NCBI GenBank assembly: GCA_022494885.1
Contig: JAGVSM010001208.1
Location: forward strand, 1 to 64,000
Length of the DNA: 64,000 nucleotides
Reading direction: 5' to 3'
Source: Micrasema longulum
Lineage: Eukaryota; Arthropoda; Insecta; Trichoptera; Brachycentridae
Positions 35,115-46,600 of this stretch are shown here, one piece after another; position 1 is the stretch's first letter; every line of letters begins with the position of its first letter. Both the position numbers and the translations under genes were made by a program. The notes under the pieces were generated by a model that saw nothing but the letters and a program-made list of their open reading frames with translations, was not told where the DNA came from and ran no database searches.

Positions 35115-35530
35115 TCAACAATATTTTGAGTTTGTCCAATTTTTTGTAGACATGGACTGGATTCAACTCCCTGGGGAGCTGTTTATAATAACATATTACA
35201 AACTCAAAATATTGTTGATAAATTACCTGGTCCGTGAAGAAGTATAGAAATTGAAAAAAATTTCAGGCGTTGCCTAGTATGTAAGTGAAATAATTCAATT
35301 AGATGAATCTCACCTGCATAAATAAAGGCTTCAGCTCTTTAACTTCACAAACATCAACAGATGAAAGAATTGAAGGAATATAGATGTTCAAATATAGGCA
35401 GAATGGTGAATGTTACACGGTGCGTAAAGTGGCCACTTAAACCAGCCATTGACAGGTCATAAGCCCTGTAGATGCCTAGACTTGTATATTACCTTTTCTT
35501 AAATGTTTTTCATCTCTGTTGTAATATGTT
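35115..35530 (-). mobile_element. fold-back element (outer left end, loop, full right arm)
   Basis: ACAATATTTTGAGTTTGTCC ..GGACTGGATTCAACTCCCTG, then the loop GGCGTTGCCTAGTATG and the inverted arm to GTTGTAATATGTTAATT. Subfamily A. Confidence 0.82.
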
Positions 35531-35780
35531 AATTTGGTATATGTTTGGGAACGTAAGCATCATAAAGCCGAACGTAAGCATCATAAAGCGAAATAATAAC
35601 ATCAAATTCAAAATTAAGACCATCACAAAACGTTAGGAATTCATCAAAGTTATGATTAATGCTCCTAATATTTTTGTGCATTATTTTAAAATTATGACTA
35701 CAAACGTCAAAACCGTTAAATTCATTTATTTCATTAAAAATGTGTAAATTTGGATTACCAATAATATAAGCCATCATGGG
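35529..35780 (-). mobile_element. LINE endonuclease N-terminal fragment
   Basis: Reads FKIMHKNIRSINHNFDEFLT and GLNFEFDVII, the start of an APE-type LINE endonuclease (H.N..S...N.DE pattern). A 22-bp internal tandem repeat GAACGTAAGCATCATAAAGC lies at 35550-35592. Confidence 0.6.
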
Positions 35781-35799
35781 GAAGAAAAGAATAATGTGT

Positions 35800-35901
35800 A
35801 CAGATATTTTTAAAGTAGTTATATAGAAATGATAGGAACATGGAATGGATACAGATATTTTTAAGGTAGTTATATAGAAATGATAGGAACATGGAATGGA
35901 T
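35800..35901. repeat. 51-bp tandem duplication
   Basis: ACAGATATTTTTAAAGTAGT ..ATAGGAACATGGAATGGAT is repeated twice in tandem with a single difference in the part read (AAAG/AAGG), so it is recent. Confidence 0.85.
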
Positions 35902-36148
35902 ACCTACCTTTGATATGATGTGAATGTTCTTCAATCTTAACCACTGGATGATGAAATGCACTATGAAATGTAACAATGTACATATACCACGACGCGCGAC
36001 GAATCCAAGAACTTTACGTAAAGTGTCAAATTGTTTTATTCCAAATCCAAATCTTCTAATTTTCTATTTCTTTTATCTTTTTGTTAGGTAGGTACCTACC
36101 ATAAGGAGGAAAAACGTTGTTAAATGCTGTTATTTACTTAACAACTAC

Positions 36149-37599
36149 TACCGCGAAACCGTCCAATTTTGCCCTGGATGGATATTTTGCCCAAAAAGTT
36201 TAATCTATGATCAACCTTTAAAAAAATATTTTTACATTTGATTTCGGTAAATTTGGTACATTAAGGACGAAAGTAGATTTATGTCACTAACTTCCCTCAG
36301 AAGCTTTAGTCGCTAACTTTACTCAGTGGTTTGTCAGAACCTGTCAAAGTGCGCGTGTAATTTGTTGCGGGCCAATTACGACTCTGTGTTTTTTAATATA
36401 CTGCTCGATAGCAAACACAAAGGTAAGTTTTTTTTGTTGCATAATATAGACAAAGGTTTTTAGATCATTTCCTGTTTATATTATGTGCTGTCGGTAGCTT
36501 AAATCAAGAATTATGACGATGGGCAAATCAAAAGGCATAAGTTGAGCCTCTGGGTTGTCAATTTTGCCCAAACGAAAAAATATGTTGGGGTTGTCACTTT
36601 CTTATTTTAATAATTAGTTTAAATTAAATTAAAACCATTATGAAAGTTTTGCACACATTAGGTATTTTAGTTTTTCAAAAATATTTCATTATTGTAGATT
36701 ATTTAATTTAATTCTTCTTTGCCTTTCTTAATTCATTTGATAATGTGTTTTTATATTCCTTATATTGCTTTTTAATAGATTCTGAAGCATTTCTCATTTT
36801 TTGTATGGTATACAATTTGTTTCCATATTAGATCATTTTCATTATATCTGGAGTTAACCAGCCTCCACCCTCAAATGATTTTTTTTCACTTTCGTAGCTA
36901 TGGACTTAGATTCCGAAATAATTTATAATGATTTTTAAAATTGATGTTGTCTAGTTTTAACCTTCTTAGTTGTTCGTTAACTATATTCCTGAAACAGTTA
37001 TTATTTATCACAATAAAGGTATAAGTATTTGCCATTTCGAAAAATGTGTGTACCTACCTGATATTAAAAAACGTCATTTAGGTAATTAAGACTAAGATTA
37101 TTGGCATGAGTACTTAAATAAAACATTTCTTAAAATAAACAAGATTTATTAATTTTTCTTAAGTTATCAACCAGATTTTGACAACCCTGAGGCCTATAAA
37201 TTGCTTGTATGAAAACAAATAAAGTTTGGCGGGTAAATTTGGCCAATTGTTTTTAGACGAATATTTAATTAGTTAGCCATTGAAAATATGCTCAAACGAC
37301 AATTTTGCCTTTGAATTAATAATTCAAAAAGTAGTTCTTAAACAAGAACGTCATATGAGCTACAGTTCAACAAATAATGGTTGCGGGCAAACATGGAGGA
37401 ACATGCAGGTAATTTTGCCCGCCTTCAAAATTTTTGATTGCTTGAAATCGCATTTAAATATGACTGAATTTACAATTGTAACCCAATTCAATGATAACCA
37501 AGGTCATTCTTAGTAATTAAAAAGTAAAGCACAACGTACATTTTTTGGAGAAAATCAACATAAATGCAAAAAAGAGGGCAAAATTGGACGGTTTTGGTA
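36149..37599. mobile_element. 1.45-kb TIR element with internal ATTTTGCCC words
   Basis: Left TACCGCGAAACCGTCCAATT TTGCCCT; right end inverted TACCAAAACCGTCCAATTTT GCCCT. A CTAC direct repeat flanks both ends. ATTTTGCCC or close variants recur near 36170, 36187, 36560, 37308 and 37412. No transposase was found. A minus-strand LINE piece lies inside. Confidence 0.7.
36690..36890 (-). mobile_element. Jockey-like LINE linker fragment (nested)
   Basis: The minus strand reads GGGWLTPDIMKMI, then NKLYTIQKMRNASESIKKQY and KEYKNTLSNELRKAKKN, the segment between endonuclease and RT in Jockey-type LINEs. Nested in the 36149-37599 element. Confidence 0.6.
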
Positions 37600-37609
37600 C
37601 TACTTCTAA

Positions 37610-38105
37610 CGTCACGCCATTTCCACCCGAGGAGTAGGCAGAGAGAATGGACCACCACACACGTCTATCCTGGCATACATTCATAGCTTCTTCCACATTC
37701 ATACATCTTGTCACTCATGCCCTTCGGTTCTGTCTGCTTTTGACATAATCAGACTTAAGATTTTGGTTTATCTGATCATGCCACGTCTTCCTTGGTCGTC
37801 CTCGTCTCACGTTACCGTTAATTTTCGCCGTATACTTGTTTTACAATTCTTCTATTGTCCATTCCTTCTACATGACCAAACCATCTCAGAGACGCTTTCT
37901 TAATCTTATCAATTTTACTTGACTCACATTTAAACTCTCCCCTGATTTCATCATTCGTAAACCTTTCAGACATTGATTTCCCACTCATTCGTCTAAGAGA
38001 TCGCATTTCCACCGCATTCACTCGGCTTTCATCCTTCCCCTGCCAGTTCCATGTTTCACTACCATACATAAGTTTTGGGACTAACACTCCGTTGTGCACT
38101 GCCAG
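37610..38105 (-). mobile_element. RTE-i LINE 3' half
   Basis: Reads [60 protein letters not shown], then the RPRKTWHDQ region and CQDRRVWWSILSAY. Confidence 0.75.
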
Positions 38106-38276
38106 TTAAGCTTTAATTGACATATTTTTATTGTAATATTGTTTAATATTTTTGTGTAACATAAAGAGAAAAGAAAATATTCTGTGAAAAATTCTTAGGT
38201 ATTTCTTTTTTTTATAGTAATTAAAAAATATAAAAAAACAAAAATATTCCTTATTATTAAAGGGCAACAAAATATA

Positions 38277-38640
38277 TTACAGGAAAAAGAGTTCAATATC
38301 TTTAGTTTGAATCCAGGATAGTGTGTTTTTTAAAATTAAATTTTGGTTCTTAAATATATATTTTAAACATCTTATAGGTTTCAATTGAGTTCTTCCAATG
38401 ATGTAAGAACTAATGCTTTCAATCGACCGTGGTAGGCCATCCTTTTGAGTAGTTTGGAGATTTTCATGGCACATCTTTGGACTTTCTCCAATAGCTCTAT
38501 GTTTTTAGTGAGGTAGGGATGATATATACAGTAACATACAGAATTTGTACAAATTTTAACTTTATTGATTAAAAGTATTATCATATCACATTTTGATAGT
38601 AAAACATAATCTATACATGAAGGCACTTGGAAATTCTTAT
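38277..38640 (-). mobile_element. CR1-like LINE C-terminal fragment
   Basis: Reads YHPYLTKNIELLEKVQRCAM, KISKLLKRMAYHGRLKAL..TSLEE, a pattern that follows the RT in CR1/Jockey relatives. Frameshifted. Confidence 0.6.
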
Positions 38641-38884
38641 TAAAAAAGAAAAATTATTATTTGTAAAAAAAATTCAGAATCACATGATCTTTAAAAATTT
38701 CATAGTCACAACTCCCCTATTCGCACCAAATGAAACTGAAACGCTACACGAAAACAGCGTTTCTGTGTCCAGACGGATGAGTAATACAGTTCTGTGTGTG
38801 AAATAGAACCAGAATCCTGAATGAGTGTTTTGCGCCCGATAGCTACTCATATAAATTTATGAGAGATAAAATCGAGCGAGGATA

Positions 38885-39115
38885 CGTCCGCCTCTCAGCT
38901 TAGTGGTTGACACAATCACCTGCCATGCCTCTGACCCTGGGTTTGGTTCCCGGCAAAGTCAACGTGAAACATTTGTTTAAAAAGTTTTTTAATTGCCACA
39001 TTCGATGTATAAATGCAGCGTCCTATGTAACACCAGTAGCTCAATCGCAGATGTTCATCGACGTCGATTAAAAGGCCTTTAACAACTTGATGGATCACAG
39101 TGGAACCTGATCACG
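38885..39115 (+). mobile_element. SINE4 (tRNA-like)
   Basis: GCTTAGTGGTTGACACAATC (A-box-like) and CTGACCCTGGGTTTGGTTCC C (B-box-like), then a body similar in start (GTCAACGTGAAACATTTGTT TAAA) to the SINE1 copy at 6741. Confidence 0.5.
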
Positions 39116-39262
39116 ATAATAAACTCACACTAGCGCATTAGAAAGCGTTTGCCATAGATTAAAATAATCGCCGATCAATAAATTTAAGTAGATGTTTCAT
39201 TGGAATGGCTAAAAGGATAAACAATAGGGAAATATAAGGTTTTTTTAAAAACATTTTTTAAG

Positions 39263-40046
39263 TACAGTAAAACCCCTGTTTTCAAAGGAGCAACAAAAAA
39301 AGTGTTTTTTAAAAATTGTAAAAACTGTCATAATTGGGGATTATTCATATTTACATATCAATGAGATTTTTTTACTGAATTTGAAAAAACTTGTTAAAAA
39401 TAGTTTTACGTAGGTTCTTAACCTTAAAAACACGAAAATAAAAATTTTAATTTGCATAAAATGCATACAAAGATTTTTTCCCTAAATATTGGGAAATTTT
39501 ATTTATATGGTGTCACTTTTTTTAATGTGGCACCACAGAATTTCAACTGTCATTTACATCGCGGCAAAACTGTTTAACACTTTTATGATAACTGTTTAAA
39601 CAATCTTCTTTCCAACTTCAAATAATACTTCTATTACCAAATTTTTTAACTTTCTGCATCGTAATTAATTGATGTGAAGACTTTATTCTTCATGTGTCAA
39701 CCGCATGTCACAATTTAGTAAAATGTCAAAATTAGACACATATACAAAACGTTCAATTACACTGAACCTACTTTGAATTTAGTTTGAGACAACAATTTGC
39801 ACATTTTTTATTTACCTTGATTTTATTCACCATTTTGGGCAAACGCGGCGGCGCGGTGTCTTTTAACAGATCAAATGAGTTTCGAAAATTTTTCAACGTA
39901 AAACCGGGGTTATGAAAAACATAAAAAATTTTGATTGGGGGGATATTTGAATGAGAATGTATGGAAAAAAAATGTGGCCTAAACATTTCAACGTAAAAAA
40001 CGCGAAAACGTAAAATTGAGGAACGTAAAAACGAGGTTTTACTGTA
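39263..40046. mobile_element. pogo-like MITE (TA-flanked)
   Basis: TACAGTAAAACCCCTGTTTT at the left and, inverted, TACAGTAAAACCTCGTTTTT at the right; 784 bp including TA on both sides. CAGTAAAACC-type ends are seen in pogo/Tigger relatives. No transposase. It lies about 450 bp beyond the importin stop. Confidence 0.75.
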
Positions 40047-40493
40047 TGAAGTGTCAATGAAATACTGTTGAATAAAAGAAAATTTTTTTTGCTACTGAGC
40101 ATAAAAAATATTTTTTAAATTTGTAATTTTGGATTCCAGCTAAAACGATAAAAATGACACGTTTTTGTAGTGGCATATTTTTTTATAATTTCTTTTTTAA
40201 AGTTATATATGAAAACATTTCTCCTTAATAAGAAAATTATTCTGAATCCATTCATCGGTATTCGTGGTGGTGACATTTCCCTATTGCGGTACTTTTATCG
40301 TGACGATTATTAGCGACAGTAGCGCTCAGTGTGATTGAGCTAGAGATGCGTATAAGGGAACGACGATAGCTTTGATATTACACAATAAAAAAAATTGTTT
40401 TAGATTCGTAGATCTCGGCCTTTTGAGATAAAATCCCTTAGGATTGGTGGCATCACAGATTGAAGTATGTTAGTGTAGGAGTATGCGGCGGTA

Positions 40494-40628
40494 TTAGAAG
40501 CCGCCGATGTGTCCTGAGCCTGTTCCGAACTGGAACTCTCCGTTGGACTCCTGAGGAGCCACCGCTTTGTCCTTGCCCTCGTCCTCAGAGAAGTAAGTGT
40601 CGAGGATATGAAGCGTCTTGCCGTAAAT
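40494..40628 (-). CDS. Pen: importin alpha exon 10: C-terminus and stop
   Basis: Acceptor ttccag at 40631-40629. It encodes [18 protein letters not shown].. and ends [10 protein letters not shown] with stop TAA at 40496-40494. I see no AATAAA on the minus strand between the stop and 40047. The first one read downstream is at about 39806-39811, inside a pogo-like MITE. Confidence 0.92.
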   Translation of the reverse strand: MYGKTLHILDTYFSEDEGKDKAVAPQESNGEFQFGTGSGHIGGF

Positions 40629-43600
40629 CTGGAATAAATAATGATTAATAATAATAATAATATTTGGCTGATTTATACAGCGCCATTTTTGTAAAAAATC
40701 ACCTCAAGGGCGCTTTACAATTGTATATCTAAACTTACATTCTAACTAAACTTAAGTGATACATTATATTTCCAGATTTAAAATTGAGGGTATGATAGTT
40801 TTTGGGTAGGTAGGAAGAAATTGCCTTAAGGCAATATGCCCGCCCTTATATGTATATTTATTGTATATGTATATAAAGTGTCAATAAATAAATAAATAGT
40901 CTAAAGAAGTGGAATTTTAGTCGGGATCTGAACTGACTGGGACTGTCGATGATTCGTAAGTTTGAAGGCAATTGGTTCCAGGCAGAAGGGCCGGCGGCGG
41001 CAAAAGCACGATCTCCAAATCTAGTGTTTGGGGAGCGCCGGATTTCGACAAGTTTTCCTCTTCCTGAATCAAATGCTGACCTAAGAGTAGATTTTCTTTG
41101 ACACGTATTTTCCCTAATACAAAGGTCTTTTGGAGGTATTTTGGAGCCATTTCATGAAGGGATTTGAATACTGTCCAGCACAGCTTGTATTTTATTCTCT
41201 CTGGGTTTAACTCATAGCAGACTCACCATTAGAGGTGTGTAGTTCGCGAACGACCCTGTCATACTGACAAGGTCAGAAACATTGAACTAGAGACATGTTT
41301 CTTTCATCTCGGTCAGTTAGTTGGCGAACTAAATGGCTCTTTGTGTCATTTGGATCTTTCATATCTTTGTATTGACACTAATTATGAAATGTCGCGATAA
41401 AAGTGCTATTTTGTGAATTATTATTTACGTTGAGATGAAAACATTAGGTATTCGTATTTCATTAATGCCCTCTAATGTGAACAAGGGGTTAGTTTATTCA
41501 CTCGAGTTTATTAGATTATATATGTTTTATTTCAGTATAAATAATTACAGAAACAATTTAATTAATTCATTACAAAAACATTCATATTCACTAACCTAAT
41601 AATGGCTTTTTAGACTGTGTACATGTTCAACCATAATAATTTACATTAAAAAAATATAAAGTAACTTAAAATAAATAGTGATTTAAATATATCAATTTCA
41701 GAATAACAGTCCAATCGGACGATAGAACATTAAAAAATAATTACAAATGAAACAATGTAAATCCATTTTGTGCTAGATGCTGATTAATTTTTTTTATTTG
41801 TGTATATTTTTTTTCATTTGCCTTAGTTTATTTTATAATATAAATATTATAACTGCTTAGTTATAAATATAAAAACCTAATTTTTTTTAAATGAAAACCC
41901 TCTGAGGGATTTGAAAAATGAATTGTAAAAGTAAATAAAAAATAAATAAACCTAGCATGAAACATAACTTTCTATAATATATAATATAACATTTTTTTTA
42001 AAAATAAAATAATTTATCTGTTTTCTACAGGTTTGTGATATTATAATATCTAAAGAACAATATTATCAAATCTATAAAGAAAATCATGCTGACAAACCAG
42101 CCAAAGGTTTAGAGTTATTTGTTATATTTAACGCTCGTACGCATTTGGCTCAAGCGAACGAAACGAACTAGAAATATGAAAGACACGAAAGATATGGAGA
42201 CACAAATGATACAATGATGCGAAAGATGCGGAGATATAATGACCGAAATGAGCCGAATAAGCAAAAGACACATTCGTTCAATTGAACTACTTAAAAGATT
42301 CGGTCACTTTGGTGATGCAGATCAAGTGACACATATCCTCTCGGTGACAGGGTCTTACCCACGTCTACTCACCATAGGCCTTTGTTAACATTTCACACAC
42401 TCTGTTTGTCTCAGCCTTGCATACTGCACAGACCTTGACATTATTAGCGCACTATCATACATGGTTTTACCACACGTTCGCCTAAGAGAATAAAGTATAA
42501 TAATTATATTACCTCTTCGTTCTGATGGTGCTGAAGGCCTTCCAACTTGTCCAGGTTTCCATCTTCCTCGATGGTCATACAGAGGTTTTCCAACTCGCCG
42601 AGCATCTCTGCCCTCTGAAAGAATTTAAAAAAAAAAAAAACTTTTTTAACAAGTCTATCATCATTTACTCCCGAGGCGGTTTTCTAAGTGTGTGCATAAA
42701 TTCAGTGCACTGCTAAGTAAAAATATGTTTAAAGAAATAATTTATTAAAGACATGAGTGGATACTTTTTTACATAAATGAAGATTTTAGATACAGCCCAT
42801 TCGAAACCAATTTCACCTTAAAAAAGTAGCAGAAAACCGACTTTGAGAGCGACTGAAGGTGTTGTTTTATCAATACAGTCGAAATTGGTTTTGTTATTTT
42901 TTTTTTTTATTTGTTTATTTTTCCATACATATATTTACATAGAAATATAATCACAAAAATACACTTTAGAAAAATACATTTTAAAATTAAGCCATACCAT
43001 AAATTGGAAAATATGCCCACAAAGACTCCAGCGTCTGAACGTGGGACATTCCTTTTTTAATTATTAAAAAGTTTATAGCATATAAATATGGTATGACATG
43101 ACCATGAAAAGAAAAAAAAACAAAATGGACAGATGCTGATATTACGAAAACATAATTTGTTTGCAGTATGCATATTATTTTTTTTATTTTTTTTAAAGGT
43201 GTCTACCTGTTCCTTCCATGCTAATCCAAGACCTCAAACCTTCTTTAAACTGTACCAGTGATTGAATGTTTTTTAGTTCCTTAGTTAGAAGATTGAAAGA
43301 TCTTGGACCAGCATGTGAGGAGTGTCTCTGTGCGAACTTAGTTCTGCATCCTGGAACTGACAGTACGCTATCGGATCTATTGCTAATACAATTAAAATTA
43401 TAGCTGGTCCAAGAAGAAGTTTAAAAATTGGAAAATTGTTTTCAGGCGTTGCCTAGTATGTGAAATAATTCAGTCAAATGAATCTCTTTACAACAATAAA
43501 GGTTTCAGCTCTAAAACCTTAATAAAATCAACAAATTGAAGAAATATGGATGTTCAAGCATAGGCAAAATGGTGAATGTTACACAGTGTGTAAAGTGGCC

Positions 43601-46600
43601 ACTTAAACCAGCCAATGACAGGTCATAAGCCCTGTAAATGCCTAGACTTCCATATTCCCTTCTTTAAGGTACTCTCCATCCCTGTTGTAATTTGTTAATT
43701 ACTAAACAATTCCCTATTTAAGTAAACATGTTTTAGGCACTGAAATAAATATAATTTTCTAAAACTAAGGAGTCCACTCTCTACGTATAATTCATTACTA
43801 GGAAATAGTCTATGTTTTTTGTAAATTATCTTAATTATATTTTTTTGTGCAATTTCTATTGAGCGACTATGCGCGTCCAAGACTCCTCCCCATCCTATTA
43901 TACCATAGGTTATAACGATCACTGAAATAGCGAGATCTCGGATATAATGAGGAAACATTAGTTGACGTTTTAGTTTATGGTTTTCTCCATACATATATTC
44001 ACTTTTATAACGAGCTTCTTCTAAGACATACAGAAAAAAAATACTGTCAACAGTTAAGCAAAAACTCTTCAAATTGTTTAAAAACATAATTTTTGAAATA
44101 AGAACCTAAGTAATAAAATCCAAATGGGAGACTAACTGAATATTGGTGCCGCTGGGCGTTGGGATCGGTTTACGTTTACGATACTATTTATTTATTTATA
44201 GATACGCCCAATGGCCATTTTTAAGGACATATTTAAACGGAGAAAATTATTATAAAGGAAAGTAGAAAGACACAATGGTATATCGTAGACTTGGTGGGAG
44301 TGGAAGCGGGAGAGAGGTGTTTATAATTGAATTTGATTCAGTGATCATTTGAAAGAAGATAACTTGTTATCAAAGAAATCAAGACTGGTATGTTTGTTGG
44401 GTACTTGAAGGAAATCGGTTGCTGTATTGAGTACTAGCGTCGAAAGATCTAGCGAGATCGACTCAAGTGTAGTGCCCTATGCACCACTGGGTGTGGATAG
44501 AGCAATGATGACTGAATGAAAATGCAATTTTGTCTTTTATCTTACAAAATATGGAATGTGAAATCGATCGGCTACCTTTAGCAAGTTGGAAAGGCCGTCG
44601 AGCACGACCAGAGTTGTCCTGGTGTCGGGACTGTCGAGCAGAGTCAGGTAGGGCTTCAGGGCCCCAGCTCCCAACAGGGCCCCCAGCTGTGGGGTGCTGG
44701 CCTCCAGGGTCATATTGGTTATGGCCCATGCGGCCTCACGCTGGCATCTGCAATCAAAACACGTTATCACTATCTGATTTTTTTGATCGGTGAGGACACA
44801 TTATTATCAAGGTTTATATTTTATGCAATGCAAAAATTAGTAAATAATACAGATTACATTATTGATCAGCCATACCTGGGTTCGGAGTGTGACAGGACCT
44901 TGACTAGCTGCGGAAGCAAGTCGGCCTCCACAAAAGCCTGGATCTGGGAGCAGGTTCCTGCCAGGATGTTGCAAGCCGCCCACGCCGCCTCCTTCACGAT
45001 GGCGCCCCGCGAAGACTGCAGCAGCTTGCGGATCATGGGCAGGGCGCCCGACTCCAGGACTCGGTCAGTCTGATGAGGAGTGAGATTTAATATACTGTTT
45101 TTACAGAGGACTACACAGTCTCAATGTATTCGCACCTCCGAGTAACATAGGATGCCATTTTGCTCTATTGCTGGAACGTTTGCGTATTTGCGTTAAAAAT
45201 ATATATGTTGAGGAAGGCCGAAAATTTGTCACTAAACAGCAAGTAGAAATAGAATTTGACATGTTCTTTGCATGTGTTTTTATTATTTTCTTTCGGGGCT
45301 CCTGCCAAAGGAGTTCTGAGGGTCAATTTACCTGCTGATCAGAGCCGGTGACCATGTTGCCCAGAGCCCGCAGTGCGGGGGTCTGCACGGAGGGGGCGGG
45401 GTGCCCCAGGAGGGGGACCAGCCCCCTTAGCACCCCCGACATCTGCACAGCCTCGATGCGCTCGTTGGGACCGTCGGTGAGGTATGACAGCGCCCAGCAA
45501 GTGTCCGCTGCGTACAAAATGATACAGCATTATACAAATGGCTAAATCGAATAGTGTAAACATATCATCGGTAGAAATTTTAAATGCTGCAATGGACAAA
45601 GTGTAAATTGTTCGGGAAAGGAAAAAGATTGTCTTTCTCAACCCTTTGAATGCGACGTATGTTGTAACTCGCCCTGATTAGATTATGAAAATATTTTATG
45701 TTGCTTGAGTGGGTGAGATTCATCCGGCTGAACCAAATCACCTACTAGGCAACGCCTGATAAGAGGTGGTGATAAAGGTTTCAGCTCTTTTACTTCACAA
45801 AAGTCAACAGATGGAAGAGTTGAGGAAATGTGGATGTTCAAACATGGGCAGAATGGTGAATGTTACACGGTGTGTAAAGTGGCCACTTAAACCAGGCAAT
45901 GACAGGTCATAAGCCCTGTAAATGCCTAGACTTCCATATTCCCTTCTCAAAATTGTTTTCCCTCTCGGTTGAAATACATTTAAATATGAACAACTCCCTA
46001 GGGAGGAAATCCAGCCAGTCTGCAAGCATTTGGACATAATCAAACATTGTTGTATAATACGGTTGTTTGAGTTTAATTAGGGATAAGATAAGAATAGATC
46101 GTAGTTTCTCACCCAGCACATCCCTGTCCTCGCAGTGCAGAAGCGCCGCGAGCCGCGGCAGCGCGTCGCTCACCGCCGCGAACTCAACCAGCGGGCTCTT
46201 GTTCCGGCACAGGTTGGACAGGGCCCACACGGCCGTGCGGCGCAGGCTCGCCGCGGCGTTCTCCAGCGCCGCGAGCAGCGGGCGCAGCGCGCCGGCTGCC
46301 AGCACGCGGTCGCGCGCCGCCGCGCCCTCGCCCGCCACGTTGCCCAGCGCCCACAGCGCCTGCTCGCGCACGACCGCGCTGCTCGATGGAATGAGCGCCA
46401 CGAGCGGCGGGATCGCCTCGGCCTGCAGACACAGAGTCACTACACTGAGCGATGTCCGACTGGAATATGGGACGCCACATCCATACGAAGAAATAGCCCG
46501 ATTCATCGAGGTAGTCGGTGTCAAGTTTGTACGAGTTGTGACTTGTCAGTCGACTTCCAGAGGCGGAATGTCTGTCGCGCATCATGGATTTAGTTTTTTT

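Noticed and set aside
44530..44793. 87-codon plus-strand frame
   Set aside because: Antisense shadow of importin exon 8.
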